A stretch of 64,000 nt of DNA from an uncultured Bacteroidales bacterium (GTDB lineage: Bacteria; Bacteroidota; Bacteroidia; Bacteroidales; UBA932), in assembly GCA_949296645.1 (NCBI GenBank), contig CASFPH010000010.1, positions 1-64,000 of the forward strand, written 5' to 3'. The position numbers and the translations under genes are program-made. Positions 17,700 through 25,929 of this stretch are shown here, one piece after another. The notes beneath the pieces were generated by a model. That model saw only the letters and a program-made list of their open reading frames with translations. It did no database searches and was not told the DNA's origin. Each line of letters begins with the position of its first letter. Positions within the stretch are counted from its first letter, which is position 1.

Positions 17700-17731
17700 C
17701 CGGAACACGGATATCAAGTCAAATGTTCCGG
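17700..17731 (+). other. Intergenic hairpin after purE
   Basis: CCGGAACA and TGTTCCGG (17700-17707/17724-17731) form a perfect 8-bp stem with a 16-nt loop. No T run follows, so it is not a standard terminator; it may stabilise the purE mRNA or act in the leader of the next gene. Confidence 0.3.
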
Positions 17732-17789
17732 TGCATCCAGTCCGGTTTAATCATATACATGAAGACCGGAATTAAAAGAGGGGAAGGAC

Positions 17790-19808
17790 ATGAAGGGAAG
17801 AACGATTCTGACAATCGCTGCATGTTTCATATGCATACAGCAACTGCAATCCGCCGGAATGCGGAAAATACAAGACCACTGGACAACCGACCACGGAAAA
17901 ATACTTGAATACCTCGCTGCAATCCTGAATGACGAAGAAACAGGAATCAGCGAATCCGTGCAGGATGAACTTGAAACTCTGAAAAACAATCCCTGCAACA
18001 TAAACGACATTGACAGGATATCCGGAAGTATCCTGTCATACATAATCAACGACTACCGCAGGTTCTTTATCGAAAGCCACATCAGAAAATACGGGCCAAT
18101 ACTTTCTGCCGCCGAGCTGGAACTTCTGCCAGGTTTCGGCAGCAAGACGGTTTCAATCCTCATGCCGTATATCTGTTTCAGACTACCGGAAAAGGAAGAA
18201 AAGCTGACTATCGGCAACCTGCTTGAAAAGCTGTCGTTTTCAGAACATGAAATCCTGACCAGAGTATGTACGGAAGCTAAATTCGAAGGCAGCCGAAAAA
18301 TAGTCCCTGACTATATTTCTTCCGACATATACTTAAGAGGACGCTATTCCGTGAATGCCGGAAAGAACTTCAGCGCAGGTATGACATACGAAAAAGACAA
18401 AGGTGAACTGCCGTTCCTGAAAGGGAAATTTCCGGAACCTGAAATGCTGTCCGCACACATACAGCTTTCCGGATGGAAGATTTCCGACAGAATCATACTG
18501 GAAAACTTCATTGCCGGGGATTTTACCGTAAACTTCGGATTCGGCCTTACCATCTCCGACAAAAATTCATTCATCATATCAGGGGACCCGGCTTCCCACG
18601 GCAAAAAGGCGGCAATACTGCAGCCGCACAGATCTACTGAGGAAATACGTTTCCGCAGAGGGGCCGGTGCAACCATAAAAACAGGGAATTACTCACTGAC
18701 CGCCTTTATTTCAGTAAAAAGACGTGACGCTTCGATCGAGGGCAACAGGTACACGTCACTTCCGGAAACAGGACTGCACAATACAGCCTCTACCCTTTCA
18801 AAACGGAAACAACTGCCGGAATATACGGCGGGGGCAAGACTGTATCTGGAGAAATCCGCACTTGAAGCCGGGATCAGCATAGTGGGATATTCTTTCGGAA
18901 AGCAGTGCGGAATAAAACAGACATACTACAACAGATATCTTCTGTACGACGGGATATGGGGTAATGCCGGACTTGACATAAACGCGAGGATCGGAAAATG
19001 CCGTATTTTCGGAGAGATTGCAGCAGATCCGACACCTTCGGTATCCTTAATGGCAGGATGTGCTTTTTCAAATGATCCTGAAAATGAAATATCCGTCATT
19101 TACCGCGGATACGGAATAAAATACAAGGCGCCGTATTCATCATCGGCACAACACGGAGGAGATGAAAATGCAAACAATGAACAGGGTATTTCATTATCCG
19201 GAAGACATGACATCTCAGGAAATTCAAGGCTCTGTCTGTCGGCATCGTACTCTTTCCGGCCATATCCCGTATTCGGGAAACGATACAGTTCAGACAAAAT
19301 CAAATTCAATACAAAATATACACTCGACAGCAAGGTAATCTCTTTCAGCACAGGCTGCAGTATTACAGCGAGCCCGATGCAGATAAAAAGCGAAGAGATA
19401 GTCGCAAGATGTACGGCTGCCATATACAACAAGGAGACTCTTATCGGTCCTGTATCGCGCTTGACCTTAAGGGCCGGCATGTCAGGAACAACAGGGCAGA
19501 AAACAGGTGCAGGATTTTTTGCAGGAATGGAGATACAGCTCAAAAACGGAAAAGGCAATACGGAAGCGACATGCGGATTCACATTTTTCGACGCAAGGAC
19601 ATGGGAAGGAAGACTGTATTGCTACGAACGTAATCTGCTGTACAGTTTTTCAAACAGGATTCTCTACGGCAAGGGAGCAAGGACATATGCAATGCTGAAG
19701 ACCACCATCTTGAAGTGCGCCGATATTTGGTTAAGATATGCGTTCGAAATAAAAGAAAACCTTGCCTGCAGCCATGATATGCGCCTGCAGGCAAGGATAC
19801 GTTTCTGA
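17790..19808 (+). CDS. Helix-hairpin-helix domain protein with beta-barrel-like C-terminus
   Basis: A 672-residue exported protein. It has a short signal peptide, then an N-terminal helical region with a ComEA-like helix-hairpin-helix (ELELLPGFGSKTVSIL, about residues 108-123), then a long region of alternating Gly/aromatic strands ending in RIRF, as expected for an outer-membrane barrel. Proteins of this architecture are common in Bacteroidales and often annotated as ComEA family DNA-binding, but their function is unproven; a link to DNA handling at the outer membrane is only a hypothesis. The start ATG is preceded by a purine-rich SD-like GAGGGGAAGG, which is unusual here. Confidence 0.7.
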   Translation: MKGRTILTIAACFICIQQLQSAGMRKIQDHWTTDHGKILEYLAAILNDEETGISESVQDELETLKNNPCNINDIDRISGSILSYIINDYRRFFIESHIRKYGPILSAAELELLPGFGSKTVSILMPYICFRLPEKEEKLTIGNLLEKLSFSEHEILTRVCTEAKFEGSRKIVPDYISSDIYLRGRYSVNAGKNFSAGMTYEKDKGELPFLKGKFPEPEMLSAHIQLSGWKISDRIILENFIAGDFTVNFGFGLTISDKNSFIISGDPASHGKKAAILQPHRSTEEIRFRRGAGATIKTGNYSLTAFISVKRRDASIEGNRYTSLPETGLHNTASTLSKRKQLPEYTAGARLYLEKSALEAGISIVGYSFGKQCGIKQTYYNRYLLYDGIWGNAGLDINARIGKCRIFGEIAADPTPSVSLMAGCAFSNDPENEISVIYRGYGIKYKAPYSSSAQHGGDENANNEQGISLSGRHDISGNSRLCLSASYSFRPYPVFGKRYSSDKIKFNTKYTLDSKVISFSTGCSITASPMQIKSEEIVARCTAAIYNKETLIGPVSRLTLRAGMSGTTGQKTGAGFFAGMEIQLKNGKGNTEATCGFTFFDARTWEGRLYCYERNLLYSFSNRILYGKGARTYAMLKTTILKCADIWLRYAFEIKENLACSHDMRLQARIRF

Positions 19809-19821
19809 CATCGGCAAGCAG

Positions 19822-21588
19822 CTATTTCTTGCTTATCTTTATCTTCTTACCTGGATATATCTTGCTCTTTTTGGTAAGTCCGTTTAGTTTGAGAAGTTCG
19901 TCGACCGAAACGCCGAACTTCTTGGATATTTCCCACATAGAATCACCGGATTTCACAGTATACACTTCATAGCCGTCCTCTACAGTGGATTTGACAGAAG
20001 CGGGAGCGGAACCTGCAGTATATACCGTAAGTTTCTGGTTGAGCCTTATCATGTCACCTTTTATATTGTTCCACTTCCTAAGATTGCTTACACTGACCTT
20101 ATAACGCTCCGCAATACCGCCAAGCGTTTCTCCAGACTTGACAACATGAATAACCTTGTTTCCAGTGGCAGGTGCAGGATCTGAATATGAACCTCCTGCA
20201 TATATTACAAGACGCTGACCTTTCCTTATCATCGTATTCTTAAGACCGTTCCATCCCTGAATATCCTTTACCTTTACCCTGTACTTTATTGCTATTCCCC
20301 CGAGGGTCTCTCCTGAACGCACTACATGCACCACCCTTCCCGATGCGGTAGATACGCCTTTCTTTATCTTTTCAAGATTGACTGGAGAGAAATACACACT
20401 GTCCCTGTAGGCATATATGCTGTCCTCGTTATCCACGAAAGCAGTAGTATATTCATACGGAATCCTCAACGTATAAGTTTTTTCCACACCTGGTACGATA
20501 TCATGAAGATACTGCGGATTGAGGCTCTTTATAACATCCTTCGGAAGACCTATCACTGAAGAAATCTGATCGAAATGAAGCATTCTGTTGACCTGGAACG
20601 TATCCACATGCAGCGGCATATTCGAAGGTATCGGTTCTATGCGGTGCTCCTTATAATAATTTATTGTATATAATGCCGCCACAAATGCAGGAACATAACC
20701 TCTCGTTTCTCTCGGAAGATAAGGATAAAGGGTCCAGAAATCCCGTGAGCCGGATCTTCTTATGGCCTTGTTCACATTCCCCGCACCACAGTTATATGAA
20801 GCGATTGCAAGAGCCCAATCACCGAAAATCGTATACGCATCCTTCAGATATCTGGCTGCTGCATGAGCCGATTTTACAGGATCAAGTCTTTCATCTACAT
20901 ACGAAGTGATTTCCAGTCCGTACTGCCTTGCCGTAGTATACATGAACTGCCACATTCCTTTCGCCCTTGCCCTCGACACCGCCACAGGATTCAGGGCTGA
21001 TTCTATGATTGCCATGACCTTAAGTTCCTTCGGAAGGTCGTACATATCCATAACCTCTTCGAATACAGGCATATAATACGGACAAAGGCCTATAACGACT
21101 GACATCGACTTCGGTATCTTGTTGGTATAATAGATTATATGGTTGCGGACAATATTGTTGTAAGGAAGCTGGATGAAAGAATTCATACGCTTGAGACGCT
21201 CTATATAGACGGAATCAGGCACATCCGATTCGAAATAGACACTGTCGAGATCGGCAGTCGAATCGACATCGTAAAGTGACAGGCTCCTTTGCCTATACCA
21301 TGAATGCAACAGACTGTCTGTACATGAATTGAGGTATCCTTCCTGTTCAAGCATGTCAAGACTTCCGACATTGAGAGTATCATTGTCGAAATAAGACGAA
21401 TCTATCATCTGTATAGCCCCGCCTTCTATGATCTGTCTCAATGAATCACATGTTTTCATTAGGCTGTCTATCTGCATCTTCAAACCTTTTCTCGTATTCT
21501 CCTTTTTCCAGAACTGTGCATCTGCTTCATTCGGAAGCGCAAGCAAAAACATCAGTGACAATAAAACCGAAAGTCTGCCGAATTTCAT
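19822..21588 (-). CDS. LysM-containing lytic transglycosylase, MltD-like
   Basis: A 588-residue secreted enzyme expected to cleave peptidoglycan glycan strands to 1,6-anhydro ends. Signal peptide at the N-terminus; SLT domain at about residues 180-310 with catalytic Glu in the ESALNP motif, followed by AKGMWQFM and SYNCGAGN; then three LysM repeats near 410, 470 and 535 that bind N-acetylglucosamine chains. This matches MltD-type transglycosylases. It is the last gene of the parA-parB-DUF5683 operon, 41 bp after DUF5683, an order conserved in many Bacteroidetes and suggesting cell-cycle-linked wall remodelling. Confidence 0.9.
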   Translation of the reverse strand: MKFGRLSVLLSLMFLLALPNEADAQFWKKENTRKGLKMQIDSLMKTCDSLRQIIEGGAIQMIDSSYFDNDTLNVGSLDMLEQEGYLNSCTDSLLHSWYRQRSLSLYDVDSTADLDSVYFESDVPDSVYIERLKRMNSFIQLPYNNIVRNHIIYYTNKIPKSMSVVIGLCPYYMPVFEEVMDMYDLPKELKVMAIIESALNPVAVSRARAKGMWQFMYTTARQYGLEITSYVDERLDPVKSAHAAARYLKDAYTIFGDWALAIASYNCGAGNVNKAIRRSGSRDFWTLYPYLPRETRGYVPAFVAALYTINYYKEHRIEPIPSNMPLHVDTFQVNRMLHFDQISSVIGLPKDVIKSLNPQYLHDIVPGVEKTYTLRIPYEYTTAFVDNEDSIYAYRDSVYFSPVNLEKIKKGVSTASGRVVHVVRSGETLGGIAIKYRVKVKDIQGWNGLKNTMIRKGQRLVIYAGGSYSDPAPATGNKVIHVVKSGETLGGIAERYKVSVSNLRKWNNIKGDMIRLNQKLTVYTAGSAPASVKSTVEDGYEVYTVKSGDSMWEISKKFGVSVDELLKLNGLTKKSKIYPGKKIKISKK

Positions 21589-21629
21589 TTTCCCTATCCT
21601 TTTACCTTATATTTAATTTTATTATACAT

Positions 21630-22592
21630 TCAAAATCTTATATTCATTTTCAGGCCGAATGCCGATTGCGGTGAAATCGACGATGCAAAATCGCTCCTGA
21701 TATTCAGAGGCTCTATCACAGCCGGTTCCACCCTGAAACTTAAATCGTCCGATACATCGAAATCATGCATATAGGCAAACACATTGGCATCCACTATGTT
21801 TAGTACATAGACAAGTACCGTGGCAATAACTGAATAATCCCTGTATCTCCTGTATACGTCTCTTCTCCATTTCAGGTCCTCTGCCGAATACGGACCGTCA
21901 TAACTGGAATCCGGAGCCGTAGCCAGATTGTGCAGATCCTTGTAGCGTCTGTACTGCTGCTGGTTGAAGTTCCACAAATATCCGCAAGTCACCAGACCGC
22001 CGTAGAAAATCGGTATCTTCCAGTAATCACCGTTATACACCTGTCCCAAACCTGGAAGAAGTGCAGAATAAAGTGATGCCCTGGCTGGAAGAGGATCCTG
22101 CACGGATTTGTAGGACACCACTCCGTCCATCATGGCCCCCCACCACGTCAGTATGGCTCCGGCGTACAAAAGATTCCGCCTTACTTCATATTTTCTTAGA
22201 CCCGTATCCAGAAATTTTCTATTGTTCAAATACCCGGTATATATGAATGCCCCTATACCTCCGTATATTACCGGAAGCTTCCAATAATCCCTGTTATATA
22301 TCTGAGCGGTTCCCGGAAGTATCACCGAACCAGCCCACATGTAGGATATGGGCATGGTATCCCTGTGTGCAAGCGCTGAAAAATACTGCCTGAACGTGAA
22401 TGAAGGTTTAGGAGGCGGGGTATATGTCGTATCCTGGTTGTTCTGCAGAAGCGTATTATCCTGCCCTGTACCCAACCCCGACAGCCCTGCATTGTTGAAC
22501 TGTGCATCAAGCTCTGCCGGAAAAAGTGAAAAACATATCACAAATACCGAAACCGTCGTCCAAAAACAACTGATATTCCAGCCCCGGATCAT
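21630..22592 (-). CDS. DUF5683 domain outer-membrane-associated protein
   Basis: A 320-residue exported protein of unknown function. The signal peptide is about residues 1-30, followed by a low-complexity Gly/Asn/Gln segment and then the repeated hydrophobic pattern of the DUF5683 family: PGTAQIYNRDYWKLPVIYGG near 95 and PGLGQVYNGDYWKIPIFYGG near 180. This internal duplication is visible by eye. It overlaps parB by 4 bp, between parB and the LysM transglycosylase, the standard Bacteroidetes arrangement. A role in the envelope is likely; nothing more specific can be claimed. Confidence 0.8.
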   Translation of the reverse strand: MIRGWNISCFWTTVSVFVICFSLFPAELDAQFNNAGLSGLGTGQDNTLLQNNQDTTYTPPPKPSFTFRQYFSALAHRDTMPISYMWAGSVILPGTAQIYNRDYWKLPVIYGGIGAFIYTGYLNNRKFLDTGLRKYEVRRNLLYAGAILTWWGAMMDGVVSYKSVQDPLPARASLYSALLPGLGQVYNGDYWKIPIFYGGLVTCGYLWNFNQQQYRRYKDLHNLATAPDSSYDGPYSAEDLKWRRDVYRRYRDYSVIATVLVYVLNIVDANVFAYMHDFDVSDDLSFRVEPAVIEPLNIRSDFASSISPQSAFGLKMNIRF

Positions 22593-23518
22593 AACTGCAA
22601 GTCTTCAAGTTTCTTGACAAATACCTCTATTTCAGCATCATCCGAAAAACTAACGGTCACAGAACCTCCCTTTTTGCCATTTCTTTTCAGGACAGCCCCC
22701 TTTTCAAAATATTTGCCGAAAACCTCAAGCAGTCTGTAATAACAATCAGGAAGATCTTCAGCCACGGAACGTGAATCGCGTTCCTCTTCCTTGATCCTGT
22801 GCTTCGTGCTGTTCTGTATTTTGTTTTCCAGCTGCCTGACTGAAAGGTCCTTTTCTATGACAGAATTGCAAAGCCTGAGCTGTTGTCGCTGGTTTTCAAC
22901 AGAAAGAAGCGCCTTTGCATGCCCCATTGACAGCTTGCCGGCCCTGATTGAAAGCTGTATTTCGGCTGGAAGGCGAAGAAGTCTCAGATAATTGGTAACC
23001 GTGGCCCTCTTTTTCCCCACTCTTTCGGCCATCTGCTCCTGGGTAAGATTGCATTCCTCTATGAGTCTCTGGAAACTCATTGCCACTTCTATGGCGTCAA
23101 GATTTTCCCTCTGGATATTTTCGACAATTGCCATTTCAAGCATACCTCTGTCATCGGCCTTGCGTATGTACGCCGGAATCGAATCCAACCCTGCCATCCG
23201 GCATGCTCTGAAACGCCTTTCACCGCTTATGATCTGATAACGTCCACCTGATTCGCGTACCGTTATAGGCTGTATAAGTCCGAGTGTCCTAATCGATTCG
23301 GACAGTTCGGCAAGAGCCTCGTCATCGAAATTCTGCCTCGGTTGAAACGGGTTGGTATCTATTCTGTCTATCGGCACATTGCGTATGCCTGTCATATCCG
23401 TTTCCGAAGCAGGATCCGCCGGTTTGGCCTGAAAAACAGGATTATAATCTGCGGCTCCCGAAATAAGAGCCCCCAATCCGCGTCCCAGTCCGGGAGATGC
23501 TTTCTTGTTCATGTTCAT
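22589..23518 (-). CDS. parB: Chromosome partitioning protein ParB
   Basis: ParB is the CTP-dependent clamp that loads at parS and spreads around the origin. The 309-residue protein has the N-terminal ParA-interacting GLGRGLGALI motif, the ParB/Srx domain with the CTPase motif (PFQPR near 62, GERRFRA near 118), the helix-turn-helix DNA reader (EQMAERVGKKRATVTNYLRLL, about 160-180) and a C-terminal dimerisation segment. It follows parA by 23 bp. I saw no parS-like palindrome in this window. Confidence 0.96.
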   Translation of the reverse strand: MNMNKKASPGLGRGLGALISGAADYNPVFQAKPADPASETDMTGIRNVPIDRIDTNPFQPRQNFDDEALAELSESIRTLGLIQPITVRESGGRYQIISGERRFRACRMAGLDSIPAYIRKADDRGMLEMAIVENIQRENLDAIEVAMSFQRLIEECNLTQEQMAERVGKKRATVTNYLRLLRLPAEIQLSIRAGKLSMGHAKALLSVENQRQQLRLCNSVIEKDLSVRQLENKIQNSTKHRIKEEERDSRSVAEDLPDCYYRLLEVFGKYFEKGAVLKRNGKKGGSVTVSFSDDAEIEVFVKKLEDLQL

Positions 23519-23541
23519 TTATTGCTTTATTGTTCTGTCAC

Positions 23542-24318
23542 TTATTCTGTCACTGTATTCTTTATCAATATCTCTTTAGCAAGATTGAGATAATTGTTCG
23601 ATCCTGCAGACATGGCATCATACAGGATAACGGGTTTGCCGTGGGACGGTGCATCACTCAGTCTTATGTTCCTTGCAATGACCGTCTGGAAAGTCATGGG
23701 GCCGAAATGATTTCTTACTTCATTGACAATCTGCTTGTGCGATTTTGCCCTGTTGTCGAACATTGTAAGCAGAAAACCTTCTATTGTAAGGGACGGATTG
23801 AGTCTGGACTGGACTATCTTTATCGTATTTAGAAGCTTGCTAAGGCCTTCCAACGCAAAGAATTCGCACTGTACAGGTATTATGACCGAATCCGAAGCCG
23901 TAAGAGAATTAACCGTTATGAAACCGAGAGAAGGCGAACAGTCGATGATTATATAATCATATCTGTCCTTGACACCGGCAAGGGCTTTCTTCATTACCGA
24001 TTCTCTTTCGGGAACATCAATAAGCTCGATTTCCGCACCTACGAGATTGATATGTGAAGGGACCATCTCAAGCTGAGGTATTTCACACTGCAAAATCGTA
24101 TCCTCTATTTCCACCTTGCCAATCAGCACTTCGTATATGGTCTTCTTAGACGCCGAATTAGGATCAAAATTAAGTCCCGAGGTGGAATTGGCCTGAGGAT
24201 CGGCATCCACAAGCAGCACCTTCTTTTCGAGCACTGCCAGAGAAGCCGCAAGATTTATTGCAGTAGTGGTCTTTCCGACACCGCCTTTCTGGTTTGCTAT
24301 AGCTATTATCTTCCCCAT
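23542..24318 (-). CDS. parA: Chromosome partitioning ATPase ParA/Soj
   Basis: ParA-family Walker ATPase that positions ParB-DNA complexes. The 258-residue protein starts with the deviant Walker A KGGVGKTTTA (signature Lys at both ends), then DADPQAN, the Walker B region DYIIIDCSPSLG near 115 and RNIRLSDAPSHG near 215. Chromosomal Soj size, without an N-terminal HTH. First gene of the operon parA-parB-DUF5683-transglycosylase. Confidence 0.96.
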   Translation of the reverse strand: MGKIIAIANQKGGVGKTTTAINLAASLAVLEKKVLLVDADPQANSTSGLNFDPNSASKKTIYEVLIGKVEIEDTILQCEIPQLEMVPSHINLVGAEIELIDVPERESVMKKALAGVKDRYDYIIIDCSPSLGFITVNSLTASDSVIIPVQCEFFALEGLSKLLNTIKIVQSRLNPSLTIEGFLLTMFDNRAKSHKQIVNEVRNHFGPMTFQTVIARNIRLSDAPSHGKPVILYDAMSAGSNNYLNLAKEILIKNTVTE

Positions 24319-24371
24319 ATTATATCATCGTATTACATATGAAATATCACAACCGTCCTTAACGGAATTTG

Positions 24372-24403
24372 CAAAAATACTAAATCTTTTCCGACCGCAC
24401 CAA
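24372..24403 (-). promoter_or_regulatory. parA operon promoter
   Basis: On the minus strand TTG (24403-24401), 21 bp, TATTTTTG (24379-24372), about 55 bp before the parA start. Good fit to the Bacteroidota consensus. Confidence 0.6.
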
Positions 24404-24434
24404 GTAAAATTTTCCACAATTTGAATTTATTTTC

Positions 24435-24442
24435 TACATTCG
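24435..24442 (+). promoter_or_regulatory. -7 element for lipid kinase gene
   Basis: TACATTCG, one mismatch from TAnnTTTG, about 45 bp before the ATG at 24489. No clear -33. Confidence 0.35.
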
Positions 24443-24488
24443 CGGCATGACTGCAACGGCATACCAATAATACAAAGAGTTGTCAAGT

Positions 24489-25523
24489 ATGACTGCGAAT
24501 TCCGATTCAGGCTGGATAATAATCATAAACCCGAAAGCATGCGGAGGCAGAGGACTCAGGCACTGGCCCCGCCTCGCCAATCTGCTCAATTACTATAATG
24601 TAAAATTCACATGTTCCTTTACGGAAAGAAGATATCATGCCGTGGAAATGACAGTAGGAGCCATAAACAGAGGTCACAGGAAGATTGCAGTATTCGGTGG
24701 GCTTGGCACGTTCCATGAAGTGGTAAACGGCGTATTCATCCAAAAATCGGTAAATCCTGACGAAATAACCCTCGGCTTCATACCGATTCTGAGGCTTTCA
24801 GGCAACAACCTGCTGCCGAAACAGTACAGTGAAAGAATAAAAAGGATACACAACGGATTCAACACATACGACCAGGCAGCGGCGGCAATGGCAGGAAATT
24901 CCGAAGACGGTAATCCTGAAACGGAGAGATATCCGGTTATGGCGGTCAACTATATCGAGACGAAAGTGAAACACATCACAAGACTCGTTCTGGTAGGAGG
25001 AATTGGATTCGACGCATACGCAAACCTGCTCTACAACAACCTCCAGGATTCCGGACACGGAGGCAAACTGAGAAAATTCCTTTATGCTCTCTTATCCTTC
25101 ATACTGTACAGATCCAAGAAAACATACGTAAGCGTAGACGGACAGGACATTTTCAAAAGAGGTCTTTTTTCCGGCAGGATAGAGATTCTCCCTTCCTCAG
25201 AAAAAAAGGATAGTACGGATGCATGCGGTTGTGAGAGTTGCGGAAACGAAGCAAGGATATCTGTAAGCATAATAGAACAATTTCCGTTCTGGAAGAGGGT
25301 AATTCTATTCAGGAAAATATATACGGGAAAAATCTACGATACAAACTCCGCAATAAAGTCTTCGGGAAAAAGAATAAGCATCATACACTCCGGTAATACG
25401 GAAAAGGAATATCACACAATCTGTGCCGACGGAGAAACGGTAGGATGCTCTCCGGTCATAATCGAATACACGGGAAAATACATAAACCTGCTAATGGGAA
25501 AAGGCAGGACCGGCGGCAAATAA
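24489..25523 (+). CDS. Divergent diacylglycerol/lipid kinase family protein
   Basis: A 344-residue member of the DagK/YegS/sphingosine-kinase-like fold. The start is ATG 24489; the upstream TTG at 24480 is not needed. The N-terminal IIIINPKACGGRG (about residues 10-22) is the typical nucleotide-binding strand-loop, and ICADGETVG near the C-terminus is conserved. The central motif, normally GGDGT(L/I)NEV, reads GGLGTFHEVVNG (near 68-79): Asp to Leu and Asn to His. The later substrate-loop motif normally like GTGND reads SGNNLLPKQ. Such proteins usually phosphorylate diacylglycerol, sphingoid bases or undecaprenol; the altered core makes activity uncertain. It could be a non-catalytic lipid-binding paralogue. 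Confidence 0.75.
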   Translation: MTANSDSGWIIIINPKACGGRGLRHWPRLANLLNYYNVKFTCSFTERRYHAVEMTVGAINRGHRKIAVFGGLGTFHEVVNGVFIQKSVNPDEITLGFIPILRLSGNNLLPKQYSERIKRIHNGFNTYDQAAAAMAGNSEDGNPETERYPVMAVNYIETKVKHITRLVLVGGIGFDAYANLLYNNLQDSGHGGKLRKFLYALLSFILYRSKKTYVSVDGQDIFKRGLFSGRIEILPSSEKKDSTDACGCESCGNEARISVSIIEQFPFWKRVILFRKIYTGKIYDTNSAIKSSGKRISIIHSGNTEKEYHTICADGETVGCSPVIIEYTGKYINLLMGKGRTGGK

Positions 25524-25540
25524 GGCCGACGGCAAATGAC

Positions 25541-25582
25541 AAAGAAAAGGCGGCATCCAAAATTTTCATTTTGAACACCGCC
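25541..25582 (-). terminator. Terminator after hpf
   Basis: On the minus strand GGCGG...CCGCC (25582-25578/25553-25549) enclosing CAAAAT/ATTTTG forms a long hairpin followed by TTTTCTTT. It ends the xerC-hpf transcript and separates it from the convergent lipid kinase gene. Confidence 0.7.
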
Positions 25583-25635
25583 AGCATCATGTCATTTAAT
25601 TTAGTGTAATTTCTTCGAATATGTATATTCAAGCA

Positions 25636-25929
25636 TTACATGCCTCTTTTCTTTTCCTTGGCCTTTACCAACTGATCCTTGAGAATATCCGCACAGTCCA
25701 CTACGGCATCCTCAAATGTGTGAGCGTTTCTTTCCACTACAATATCGTTGCCCGGAGCATATACATGAACGCGTACGTTCTTGTTCTCATGTTCAGGCAA
25801 CAAAGTCAAAGTGACTTCAACCTTCACCACATCCTCATAGAATTTCTCAAGTCTTCCGATTTTCTTGTCAATAAAATCCAGCAACTTCTTGTCAGCATCG
25901 AACTTGACTGATTGAACCCTGATTTCCAT
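25636..25929 (-). CDS. hpf: Ribosome hibernation promoting factor HPF/RaiA
   Basis: HPF binds the 30S decoding site and inactivates ribosomes in stationary phase. The 97-residue reading from ATG 25929 is a complete short-type HPF: MEIRVQSVKFDAD, conserved basic helix DFIDKKIGRLEKF, strands VEVTLTLL and NVRVHVYAPGNDIVVE, then a helix and a basic Lys-rich tail. A strong AGGAGG (25939-25934) lies only 4 nt upstream, so separate initiation is likely even though the xerC frame reads through. A strong SD is unusual in this genome. Confidence 0.85.
   Translation of the reverse strand: MEIRVQSVKFDADKKLLDFIDKKIGRLEKFYEDVVKVEVTLTLLPEHENKNVRVHVYAPGNDIVVERNAHTFEDAVVDCADILKDQLVKAKEKKRGM

Noticed and set aside
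17700..17731. purE terminator
   Set aside because: The 8-bp hairpin has no T run after it, so it is listed only as an intergenic hairpin.
22589..24470. parS site near parA-parB
   Set aside because: No 16-bp palindrome of the known parS type was found by eye in this stretch.
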